Positions 48,220 through 57,989 of a DNA stretch of 64,000 nt are shown one piece after another; the first letter of the stretch is position 1; each line of letters opens with the position of its first letter. The notes under the pieces are model-generated. The model searched no databases, was not told the DNA's origin, and saw nothing but the letters and a program-made list of their open reading frames with translations. Source of the stretch: Metallyticus violacea (taxonomy: Eukaryota > Arthropoda > Insecta > Mantodea > Metallyticidae); contig CM060834.1 in the NCBI GenBank assembly GCA_030762175.1, forward strand, positions 25,532,001 to 25,596,000, in the 5' to 3' direction. The position numbers and the translations under genes are program-made.

Positions 48220-48740
48220 ATGATACTTATATCCTGCAACATTAACAAGGACATTTTGTTCTCCATCATACCTCTATGGTTCCAAAGTATTACTCTTCTT
48301 CTGCAAGCTTTAGACTATTTTAGTGTGTTTCATCTTCAAATTGACGAGACAATCTTTTATTACGCTTCCATTCTAGTTTGTAATTCCGGGCTTTCTTTGG
48401 CAGTCTTCCCAATGTCACTCGATGTACGTGATATAGCTAATTATTTCTACTCTTTTATTTATATTGAATATTCCGGTTTTTGTTTGGCTGTTTCATTTCC
48501 AAATCTGACCTAGTCACTCTCAATATTGACCTTAAAAATCTCATTTCGATTACTTGCAATATGCTCTTATCCCTTCCATTTAGTACTCAGTTTTCACAGC
48601 AATAGAGGCCAAGTTTCACAGAATTTCGGATAGTGTCTTTCCCTGTTTTGCTTTTCAGTGATATTTTAATTGTGCCACAACTCGATTGACTCATCCTATT
48701 ATGTGATGAATATCTGCTTCTCTCAGACATGGTAAGACCT
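48220..48740 (-). pseudogene. LINE (RTE-like) reverse transcriptase 3' fragment
   Basis: Minus strand: SHNRMSQSSCGTIKISLKSK then TGKDTIRN; LYCCEN; LNGRDKSILQVIEMRFLRSI then LRVTRSDLEM; VTLGRLPKKARNYKLEWKR; RQFED. This is the C-terminal end of RTE/craniate-type LINE proteins, with their TLKSKTRKDT...GSENW...EMRFLR...RW motifs. It is broken by stops and 5' truncated. Clade is inferred. Confidence 0.8.
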
Positions 48741-49119
48741 AAAAAAATCTTCTCTAGAAACTTAAAAGTATACTGAATCCTAGCAGATATGTTCTTTGTC
48801 TTTCCCGAATTTCGAATTTTATAAGATGTGTTTTGCAGTTTCATCAGACTGTTGAGATAAAAGGCTGTGGGATTTCTAGGTAGAAGTCCCACCGTCCGTA
48901 CGTGTTTCTGGAATGTCCAAGATCGTGTTATTCTAGCATACTCATTAGATCCTTATCATAGTGATATCGGCAGTTCTTGACCGAGAAAGTTCGTTCATCT
49001 TATCTTGGGTTCTTTCTTGGTCCATTAACATATAGCTAAGACGGCAGAATATTCTGGTCTTACGAGTAAATCCTCCTTTTGCCAGTTTGTCTCTTACCTT
49101 ATCGACTCAGATACCCAAT

Positions 49120-49930
49120 AAAGAACTAATTCTTTGTGAAAGCTTGAAGATAAAGATAAAGATGCCTATTGTGTCCCTTAAGGGCAAAGGCCTTCTAGCA
49201 AGTAGGGAAAGCACGCTAGTTCGTGTACTGTTTAAGACACTCTGACTGATTTGTTCTTTGGTTACTCTATTTCTCACTGCACTAGTCGCTTCTCGAGAGA
49301 TTTCCATTTTTCTCTTCCTCTTGCTACTCTTGCCCATTTTGGACCTGCATGCTCCTTGAAGAGGTCTGTCCATCTTCTTCTGGGTCTGTCTTATGTCCTT
49401 TTTCCTATCCGGCGGTCCCACATGGAGATCTTGTAGGTCCACCTACTATCCTTATATTCTTGCGACGCGATCGCCCCATTGCCATTTGTTTCTGGTAGCT
49501 AGTTTTACAATGTCTGTTGTCTGAGATAACTAATTTATTATGTAGGTATTTTGTCCTTGAAAGTTATTCCCAGGATCTTGCTTTGCATTTTTATTTGAAA
49601 TTTTTTCTTTTCTTTTCCTGTTGGTGAGCATGTGTGGCACCCATATAGTAATACAAGGTATACACAGGTTTCGAGCGTCTGGATCTGATTGTCTTAGTTA
49701 GTATTTGGCCTATATATATAAACGCAAGGGCCCAAAATGCTCTCCAAGTTAATAAGATCATTCTTTCTACTTCTTTTTCTATTTTATCATGGAAGGAAAT
49801 TTGTTATCCTAGGTATGAATATTCGCTCACATATGTGAGCCCTGTTCCATCTATTTTTATCGGGTTTTCAGGTTCGCTTGAAATTAACTGTATCTTCAGT
49901 TTTTTTAATGGCACCCCTGCACTTTTGCTA
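49120..49930 (-). pseudogene. second LINE reverse transcriptase 3' fragment
   Basis: Minus strand: KIQLISSEPENPIKIDGTGL, SEYSYLG, ISFHDKIEKEVERMILL, WRAFWAL (thumb region); then KQMAMGRSRR and GPTRSPCGTAG in shifted frames; and FKEHAGPKWARVARGREKWK then SLEKRLVQ, the RxxWxxLxEAxVQ-type LINE C-terminus. It lies in the same orientation as the fragment at 48220 but contains its own C-terminus, so it is a separate insertion. Confidence 0.75.
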
Positions 49931-49939
49931 TGCTCAAGC

Positions 49940-51520
49940 TCTGAAAGCTTGAAGAATTTCCCATAAAAGTGCAGAATTAACTTGATAAAATTTAAGTGTA
50001 GTCTGACTGTCTATGAGAATAACTTGTTTTCTCACAGAAGCTAGAACTTAACTTGATAGAAGATAAATATACTGCAAACTCTCGGAAAGAAAGCATTTCT
50101 AGACCCTTGTTGATAAGAGATTACCATAATGGCTAAATATGGGGTATTTTCCTGAAATTATAAGTATATTTTTAAATCGCTTAACAATAAAAAATCTGAA
50201 AAAAAAAAGAAAACTAAATAACTCAGTAGTAGAGACAGACAAATGAAACCTAACTAGTTTAATACGTTGTTTAATTTAACAAATTAGAAATAAAATTTTT
50301 GCATTATTGTATCTATTTATATAAATCAAGATGTATCTGGATCAGTGCACAAAGGTGCTCAAAGTAAGTGCACTTTGAAGAGAAAGAAGTTTGGCACGCT
50401 TGAAATGTCAGCGACTGGCATTTGTCGCTCGTAGGCATGCGTTAAAAGATTTTTCGCCATTAGCGCAACGACCTGTCTCACGTAATGTTTATTATAATGT
50501 TCACTCTCTGAAAATATGCAAAAGAGCAACATTTCCTCTTTTGCTCTCTGGCATTCTGGTGATGTTAACAATTATTTTTTTCTAATGATTCCATATTTCG
50601 AAAAGTCGTCCAGGTGGGGATGTTTAATTTAACGCCCCTGACAAAATAACGAACGATCTTTCGTAAACAAGTGAATGGCGTCGTGGGAACACGTTGACAG
50701 TCAATTGTCATTTCCCTTGTTGTAAGGGAAGTTGTTCTGTCGAGCAACTTAGTTTTCCCTTTCTTTCTCTCTCCGCCTTGTCTTGCGTTTTGACGACTCA
50801 AGTCGCATCCCACATGCGTCGTCCACCAGAATGGAATACATTACCCCACTTCCTCGCGGGACCCACACAGAAATAACCACAAACTTGGCGAGAGCAAAAC
50901 AAAACCAGATCCCAATTTCTTACGAAGACTTGAAACAAAAGATAGCATGATGCCCACTATATATCTCATATTTTAATTCCAAAAATATTTAAGGTGTCTA
51001 TTCCAAACATGTGTATATCATTTTTTCCCTCACATTTAAAATATCAAAAAACGATGCATTACACTATGGGAGAAATAAAAAAAAATTAATTGGCTTGAAT
51101 ATGTTTAACAACCTGATTAAATTTATTGTGAAATATAAGCCAGGCACTTGCCAATCCTTATCAGTTGATCCCAAAACACCTTTGAGTCTGTATATCACAA
51201 TAGGTTGTGCAGGACAAAACTAATATATTCCAAATGGCTGATGAATAATTTATTTGTGTAACACATTTTTCCAAAAGTGGCCATGGACATATTGTAAAGG
51301 AACTTAATAAAGAAGAATTAATTATTAATTCACAATGCTTTCAAGGGCAAGACACTTTGATAAAAACTTGGAAGGCCTGAAAAGAAACTATCGGCGTTAT
51401 GCGCTTCTTCACTAATGCCAAGCTTTCTTTCATACAAAGGTTTATTTGTGATGAAGTGTTAAAACAACCAAAATACTTATACTAAAATACATTGATAATA
51501 ATGAATTAGAGGAATTAACT
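49940..51520. other. intronic, nothing recognised
   Basis: Frames at 50359-50571 (minus), 50391-50585 (plus) and 50565-50813 (minus) overlap on opposite strands in a GC-richer patch and have no recognised domain. Confidence 0.4.
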
Positions 51521-51527
51521 GCCGTTG

Positions 51528-51768
51528 ATCGTCACGGATAGATGGCTCACTAAGGCACTGACTCGTGAACTGGAAATATGTAGTTCGAATCCCTCCAGGA
51601 CGAATTTCCCTATTTCCTCAATGCTCATTAATGGCAAATGATGGGGTGTGCCCTAAAACTTAGGCCTAGAAAAAATTACTTTTTCAGTTGAGCATTTCTT
51701 CTCATGTATTATCAGTACACAGCCTGTGATTCCTGTGTTGTAACACAGAACGTTAAGCACTATTAAAA
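51528..51768 (+). mobile_element. SINE family A, diverged copy
   Basis: CACTAAGGCACTGACTCGTG (head), TGTAGTTCGAATCCCTCCAG (B box), TTAGGCCTAGAAAAAATTAC, and 3' end CACAGAACGTTAAGCACTAT. Clearly more diverged than the copies at 41415 and 62243. Confidence 0.8.
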
Positions 51769-51949
51769 CCACCACTGTTATAATTTTCAGAGGTACAAAG
51801 TGCTAAGGACAATCATACACATAAATGCGGAAAGGCTACGGCAATGAGATATTTTCTAATAAAATGTAAGGAAAAATAAACAACATTAATTTTTCTATTG
51901 TGTTTTATTTTGTACTAAATTTGTATAGAGGTATTACTAAGGATCCAGT

Positions 51950-52600
51950 TAGTCAACTATTTTATTCAATATTTATTTAATGAGGATAATAAATGATATG
52001 CCTCCCATCTTGATAAACATGTTAGCACGGCAGAAAACCTAGATGTTTATATAGACTTCGATCTAGAATTGCAAAGCCAGGTAAACCATACATGCAATAA
52101 AATATTTTCTTTGATTCACACATTAAAACATGTTGCAAAAATCTACCTCTCAATCTAAAAAAAAAAAAAAAATCTCTTTAATTATTTTATGTATGTCTTG
52201 TACTCTAATCTGAATACTGGGCAGATCGACAGATTAAAACGTGTTCATAATGCCCGTGTTCGTTTCATCTTCAACACTCGTAAAATGGATCATGTGACAC
52301 TCCTAAACAATTAACTGTCTTAGCTACCTATAAAAGAACTTATGGCTTTCTATTCCCTAAAGCTACCGTTCAAAATTCTCCGTACCTTCACTCCTCAGTA
52401 TATCGCCTCTCGCTTCGTATACTTGTCTCTACCTCGAACCCGGAATATGGCTTTACTGTCTATTCCTGGTCACCGAACACACTTCCACTATACCTTATTC
52501 AGCGTGTCAGTTCCCAGAATCTGGAACTCCTTCCTCCTGAAGTCAGCAATTGTTGGATAATAAAGCAATTTAAACGCAGATTAAAATAGCCGTCTCGACT
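51950..52600 (+). pseudogene. LINE (Jockey/CR1-like) 3' fragment
   Basis: Plus strand: LDVYIDFDLELQSQVNHTCN; KIFSLIHTLKHVAKIYLS; NTGQIDRLKRVHNARVRFIF; NTRKMDHVT; MAFYSLKLPFKILRTFTPQY, IASRFVYLSL, LSIPGHRTHFHYTLFSVSVP and RIWNSF. This is the C-terminal third of a non-LTR retrotransposon protein, ending in the P(R)xWNSLP motif. There are several stops and frameshifts, including an A-run at 52157-52171. Confidence 0.88.
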
Positions 52601-53479
52601 CTAGGAATTACAACAGTATCTTTCTCTTTCTCCTTTTCCTCTTCCTCCCCCTTCCTCTTCCCTTGTATTCGAGAAAAATTTTTGACCAAGTGGAATTCTA
52701 ACAATATCTTTATCAACTTTCTAACTATATTAAAAATGTGTAATATTTAAATGCAATATATATCTTTAATTTGAATGATTAGTGTTTTACAATTTCAGAC
52801 CCAGATCTACACTAAAACGTGTCAATTCTGTTTATATCTCTATAATTATTGTTTTGGATAATTCCGTTGAAATCTTTGAACTCTATAAATACACTTTGAC
52901 ACTTAAGTTTGTGCACGCCTTAAATACCAATTTTAAAGATTTAGTGAGCTCTTGAATCTTTCCTACAAACTTAGGAAATACATTTTCTAAAGGATGTCTT
53001 TTTATTTTCAGAGTTCACACGAGATTGGTTTTGCAGCCTCTTCGGATTGTTCATATAGGTCCCCAATGTACAGGAAAGGTCGATGTCCAGCATTCTAAAG
53101 TTTTACTTTTGTCCCTACCAGTAAGTGCTTAGACCCGAGCGTTATCCGCTGTTTTAATACGATTTATTAATGGTAAAGTTTTTTTATCTCATCTTGTTTC
53201 TGGTCTATTGTTATACTGCGCCGCTAGCAGTGTCTTGCATAATGCCCCAGAAATATCTTGATCCTATGAAGTCAGTCTTCACATCTTATTTTGCCAGTTT
53301 ATGGGCTGCCCCATTGTCTTCTGTGCCCTGGTTTCCAGACACACTGTAAAGTTCTAATTTATTTTTTTAGAAAGATTAATGAGATATTGAAGAGTTTTAA
53401 GTAAAAGTCTAGAGATGATTGGATGGGCTTTAAGTGTTTTATTTATATTTCAACTGCCACATCATTTATTTTATCACAG

Positions 53480-53710
53480 AATTTAAAACATGTGAGAAGT
53501 GTAACAACATCTGCCTGAAAATCTGTAATAAAGTTCACAAGACTATTGGAGAAAATCCACAAATTCATCTCCAGCTTACTTTTGAAACATCTTTAAAAGA
53601 GAACGAGTATCTGAGTTTTGTCGTATATGATCAGGAAGTTTTAACTCTGATTCTGAATAGTTGTGTAATAGAACTAAAGTACCAAACTATCGCAATCGCT
53701 AGCTTGGCTT
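53480..53710 (+). other. possible cryptic exon, unrecognised peptide
   Basis: Part of a 152-codon open frame, the longest in the window. A strong acceptor-like TTTATTTTATCACAG (ends 53479) precedes EFKTCEKCNNICLKICNKVH and then ENPQIHLQLTFETSLKENEY. The four Cys (CxxCxxxxCxxxC) followed by alternating hydrophobic residues are suggestive of a small zinc-bound fold. I do not recognise a family. The distal part of the frame (after 53720) looks non-coding or LINE-derived. Confidence 0.2.
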
Positions 53711-53879
53711 CCCGCAGGCCACGCGCTATATTTAAATGGCGTCAGGGGAATAGAAAGAGCGTATGGAGGAGGGCTAGGAAGCGCTTAAGGGTCATGGATA
53801 AGCAGCAGAAAAGAGCTGAATGCGGAGGAATGATTTCGCTGGAAGTAAAATCGGGGCTACAATTTGAATTAATACATCA

Positions 53880-54165
53880 AAACCGGGACTAAACTCACTA
53901 TATATGAGGTTCGAGTGGCTCAGACTAAGGGAATGGCGGATGATTAAGATCACCAAAGCATATGAGCGGAGAACTTTCCCCATCTGTGAGGAGGAGAATC
54001 ATATTCTGGCTGAATGAATGATACGCAAGAATTGAGGGTAAAGTATCTACCTTAATCTTTCACAGTATCGAACAGAGGGAGATTGTCATGCTGAGCTCTG
54101 CTAGCAGGTAAGGAAGGAGAGGAGAAATTAGGTAAATTTCTGATGAAAGTGAGACAGCTCAGGTG
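53880..54165 (+). pseudogene. LINE C-terminal fragment
   Basis: MRFEWLRLREWRMIKITKAY then ERRTFPICEEENHILAE resembles the (W)LRLxxWxLR...CPxCxxEExxxHILLxC tail of I/Jockey-type LINE proteins. RKVRQLRCEKAD just downstream (about 54140-54175) fits the same tail. The zinc-finger Cys are incomplete. Confidence 0.45.
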
Positions 54166-54179
54166 TGAAAAGGCTGATA

Positions 54180-55700
54180 ACCGGAGAGGAGGTTGGGGGA
54201 AAACAAACTGATTCATTCCAGCTATGTGTCACTCATAATGATCATTCTTTATATTTTATATGTATTTTTAGTATTTTTAACACAATTCTTCTGGTATTTT
54301 TTACTTTAAAAAAATTGTCTGCGTGCTTATTCCCAGTCTCTCATGGAATGATGTGGGAGCGAATTCCTGAAAAGTTTGCATAGTGCCAACATTATTAAGA
54401 AAAATGGATCTATTGTTCTGAGTTAGCTAAGTCATTCTTAGTAATCAAGTAAAAGAATTTTTTTAAAGAAGTTCAAAAATAAAATGTTACATATTCATTT
54501 GCATAAAATTTTAAAATGTTCGATTTAACTGTTCCAGCATCAGTCAAATCGCATTGTATAACGCAGCTTTTGCGTTTCATATCGCGCGCCTCCATAAAGA
54601 AAGCTAAAAACGACCCCTTCCTCTAAGGAACTAGACAGAAATATTAGAAAGCGTTGCCTGTGAAGCCTGTTTAAGTGAAAACAATTTTAAGTCTTCAACT
54701 CCTTGGCTTTTGTTTATCGTACGAAATTGAATATTCAGAGCATGGCATAAGCCGTATCACTGGAATAATAGAGGCGTTGCAGTCCCTATTGCCCTCTAGT
54801 GCTTTGAGTCAAGTTTTCTGACAGAGAAGGAAGTAAAGTTAGAGAATATAACTGGCGCAAATAAATATTACTTCTAAACTTACACACCAAGGGGGGGGGG
54901 GTTAAATTGCTTTATAGAGCACATACGGACAATGAACATGCAAGAGCACTAGGGCACTGAATCGCCTATTCATAGAGGGTTGTGTATTCATGCCCTGGCT
55001 TCATTTTCCCTAAACAACTCGGCTGTTATTATTTCTTTGCCTTTGCAATTTTTTTTCAGTATCGTTTTTAATAAGCTAGCTCTTTTAACCTTCCATGTAG
55101 TAAATGAAGTCGCTTCTCATTAGAGCATTAGGTATATTCAAGCGTGATAGATTATGCATGTTACGAGCCCCAGGGTACTTTACTGAAGTGAACGGACGTT
55201 GGTAGGGGTTGTTAGATATATGAACGCTTAAATGTTTAATATATTTAGCAAAAAAACTAGAAACATTTAGGATAACAATAACCCTTATATCATCTACCTC
55301 AGCGTCTCACGAGGGCTTAAGTTTTCAACAATATGCGAAGCGCAAAGTATTTTTCTGTAAGATATGACACACTGCTGCACTACCATTCGCCCTTAGCCAA
55401 TATCCCTGAACAACCTCTGAGAGTCTCTCGGTAGAGTTCGTACCCACTCTGTATTTGATGTATTGAAAATCATCTGCCCTTCACGTCGGTCCTGATGGCC
55501 GGACGGTGAAGCACACTTCGCATTGATTACGACTTGTGGCCGTGCATTATCATCGAGCAGCATCCTATTGTTGCACGGAAATGAGCGTTTTGCGTTTGAT
55601 ATGCTCTTGCAGAGTTTTCAGGACATTTCTGTAGTATGTCCAGTTAAAGTTGTGTGTGCAGATACGACATTCTTTGAATATGGAAGATATACGTTTTTAT
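54180..55700. other. intronic, nothing recognised
   Basis: No gene recognised. A run of 11 G lies at 54891-54901. Confidence 0.4.
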
Positions 55701-55705
55701 ATACA

Positions 55706-56825
55706 TGTAGGGTGTCTCATAATGAACGCATCTGTCGGTTTGTTACATTGTCGGACCTGAATTTTAACAGACTGTCATCTGTTTGTATTGCGATTAACAA
55801 TTGTCATTTGTATGTATTGTTATCAGCTAAAGGATCAACATATCCAGGTTCGTGTTGATTTGTTTTATTTAAGGACGCTCTTTAACATCTCAGGTCATCA
55901 GTGTATTGTATTCAGGGAGTGAAACGGTCGACAAAGTTTGCTCAGAGGCCTCTCTTTCAGGCTTGAGGTTCTTTATCGTGCAGTAAATGTACATGGGACC
56001 CACGGCTTTACTTCCCTTCCGAAGGAAGCCGTACCTTGGATTTTTACGCCCGAAAAAATCCATCGATCCTGGCCGGGATTGAACCCGCGATCTTGGGTTT
56101 AGAAGGCAGGATGGTTCCCACTACACCACTAGACCGACTGTCCAGGTTTTGAAAGTGCATTTTAAGCGGGAATGTTACACAGAGGCAGTTCGAAGACTCC
56201 GTGTAATGTTTGATAGACGAAATGTGTCTAACGTGTCAAAAGTGCAGAGACTGGTAAGGAAATTTGAAGATACAGGGTCAACAGAGAACACCAGAACAAT
56301 TAAACATTCTCGTTCATAGGCAGAGAATGCTGCCCTCGTCAGACAGAGCGTTACTACAGCCCAATGAGGTCGATTCACCGCCGTTCTCAACAATTAACCA
56401 TCCCGAGAAGCAGTTTGCAGTCAATTTTAACAAAAGATCTGCATATGCATGCTTTTAAGATTGAACTAACACAATAGCTGAAGCCTACAAACCAAATGCA
56501 GCATCGAACATTTACCTCTAGCGATTAAAATTAGCTACAGAGATCGTGTGATTTGACATCATATAAATATTTTTTGTGGTGGTATGTGAAACCTCGTGTT
56601 TATGTGGATAATCTACGAACGATTCCTCAACTCAAGGCAGAAATTAGACGTGTTATGGTTGAAACTGAGCGGGAAATTTGCTCTCCAGTCGTTGAAAATT
56701 CTGTCAACAGAGGAAAGGTGTGCCAGAGAAGCCGTGGAGGACATTTGCCTGCTATTTTGTTTCACGATAGTGCTTGTGCTTCATATTAGCGCTTTTCAAA
56801 TAAATGATGTGTTTTATTATTAAAA
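55706..56825 (+). pseudogene. DUF4817-type DNA transposon, SINE-interrupted
   Basis: The element starts GTAGGGTGTCTCATAATGAA. Resuming after the SINE: FKRECYTEAVRRLRVMFDRR, NVSNVSKVQRLVRKFEDTGS and TENTRT (N-terminal HTH), ENAALVRQSVTTAQ, then after a large deletion KYFLWWYVKPRVYVDNLRTI, PQLKAEIRRVMVE and GKVCQRSRGGHLPAILFH (C-terminal catalytic block and tail). Order and motifs match DUF4817-type transposases common in insect genomes. The central catalytic region is lost and stops are present. Confidence 0.85.
55851..56140 (-). mobile_element. full-length tRNA-derived SINE (family B) with target duplication
   Basis: The minus-strand head is CAGTCGGTCTAGTGGTGTAG (A box) and ATCGCGGGTTCAATCCCGGC (B box). 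The body runs through CCGTGGGTCCCATGTACATT, and the 3' end is GATGACCTGAGATGTTAAAG then AGCGTCCTTAAATAAAACAA. It is flanked by the direct repeat TCCAGGTT at 55843-55850 and 56141-56148. Confidence 0.92.
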
Positions 56826-57038
56826 TACAACCACTTGCTAACAAAGTCTCCCTCAAATTAACTACAAAGTGCTACTTGCACATGAATTATGCGGGCTTGA
56901 CAAATGGCTCTCTTCCGGCCAAGTAAGTATAGGAAGACTCAGAACGGCGGGTGCTACAAATATGAACTTGAGGGAAAATAAAAATAGAATATAGGACGTA
57001 CTCTATGGCATTTTAATAATCCTAAATAAAATACAGAC

Positions 57039-57343
57039 CTTGTTCCCACTGAGCTTTGCGTCGCTTATGGTACGACCTCCTCCAAGGATGTCTCCAGACC
57101 TTGCGGGGCGCCATGTCCTTGGAGGGCAGGAAGGCAGCGAATGAGCCCTCCAGAGTATCAGGATTGCCGCAGATGGCGTGAGCTGTGTCGCAGTAATAGG
57201 AACACTTGCCGTGGAAACACAGGTTGTTAGACGGCGACACAAAGAAGGTCTTCAGCAGTTCGCCGTCAGCCAAGGCATACAGCTCCGTCGTCATGTTCAA
57301 CACACGACCCGTGACAGGCATGGCTCTTCTGAATCCCAATAAC
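57039..57343 (-). CDS. FAM20C-like kinase, internal exon (N-terminal of the two seen)
   Basis: This internal exon encodes about 102 residues of a FAM20-type secretory-pathway kinase, the family that phosphorylates secreted proteins in the Golgi or extracellular space. It reads from [20 protein letters not shown] through [20 protein letters not shown] and [19 protein letters not shown] to [16 protein letters not shown]. These blocks match the FAM20C/FAM20A branch; the FAM20B xylosylkinases differ in the same places. The Cys cluster [11 protein letters not shown]...AICG corresponds to the family's conserved disulfide region. NMT is a possible N-glycosylation site. On the minus strand the acceptor is CAG before 57343, and the donor is AAG/GTCTGT after 57039. 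The exon is 305 bp and opens and closes one base into a codon. There is no stop. Reading past the donor leaves the homology at once. The preceding exon is not in the window. The family is certain; orthology to FAM20C rather than a FAM20A-like paralogue is inferred. Confidence 0.93.
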
Positions 57344-57985
57344 CTGTAACATGTACAGACTTTAGCTATAATCTTTTGTTGTTTTAAGGCTCGGATACTA
57401 AGCATACTTCAGTTAGTGTTACCTGTACTTCAGCTCAGTTACCTAAAACGTGTATACAATGTACCTGATTTATTTTAATTAAACGTGCCCACTCTGTCCT
57501 TCAACTATTACGGAAAGCGATTATTAATTTTTCAATTATTTTCTTTGCTTATTCTTGTACGCATTTGTATCTATGTCTTGCCAAATACCCATCCTTTTCT
57601 GATCCTTATCACCCTGTCCACGAAGGAAAGTCTGTGTTCCTATTAAATGCGAGAGTTAAGGCATTTTTGCGAGATAAGGTAACGTATTCGATTACTTGCT
57701 TAATCGATTCTTCAGTTCGCCGCTGACAGAGAGTGCTTCGGAATCATGGGGCATTATGTTTCGGCCTTTATTCAAAATTGATAGGGCCCAAGTTCCATCA
57801 GTTAGTCGGAACCATTGACTAAGGTATTATGAAGGTTTGTAAGACTTTTATTCACGGTATTGCAAAAACTTAATTGTTTATTCAATTGGAATCTAACTTG
57901 TGCGTTATAACAGTTTGAAGTTGCTGTCAGTTCAGGTTAAAAAAACGAGAATTATATGAAAGAATTGGTCGATATGGGAATTTTA
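57344..57985. other. FAM20 upstream intron, nothing recognised
   Basis: Continues upstream of the 57343 acceptor on the minus strand. No further FAM20 exon was recognised up to 64000. Confidence 0.5.
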
Positions 57986-57989
57986 TCTA

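Larger units (their letters stand above)
39283..57038 (-). other. FAM20C-like gene intron, 17,756 bp
   Basis: This intron lies between the two FAM20 exons on the minus strand. It starts GTCTGT and ends CTGTTCTTTGTCATTGCAG. It is filled with transposable-element relics annotated separately: a TIR-bounded transposase relic, two mariners, two full-length tRNA SINEs, a foldback, an array-bearing element, three LINE fragments and a SINE-in-transposon nest. The exon phase across it is intact. Confidence 0.9.
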
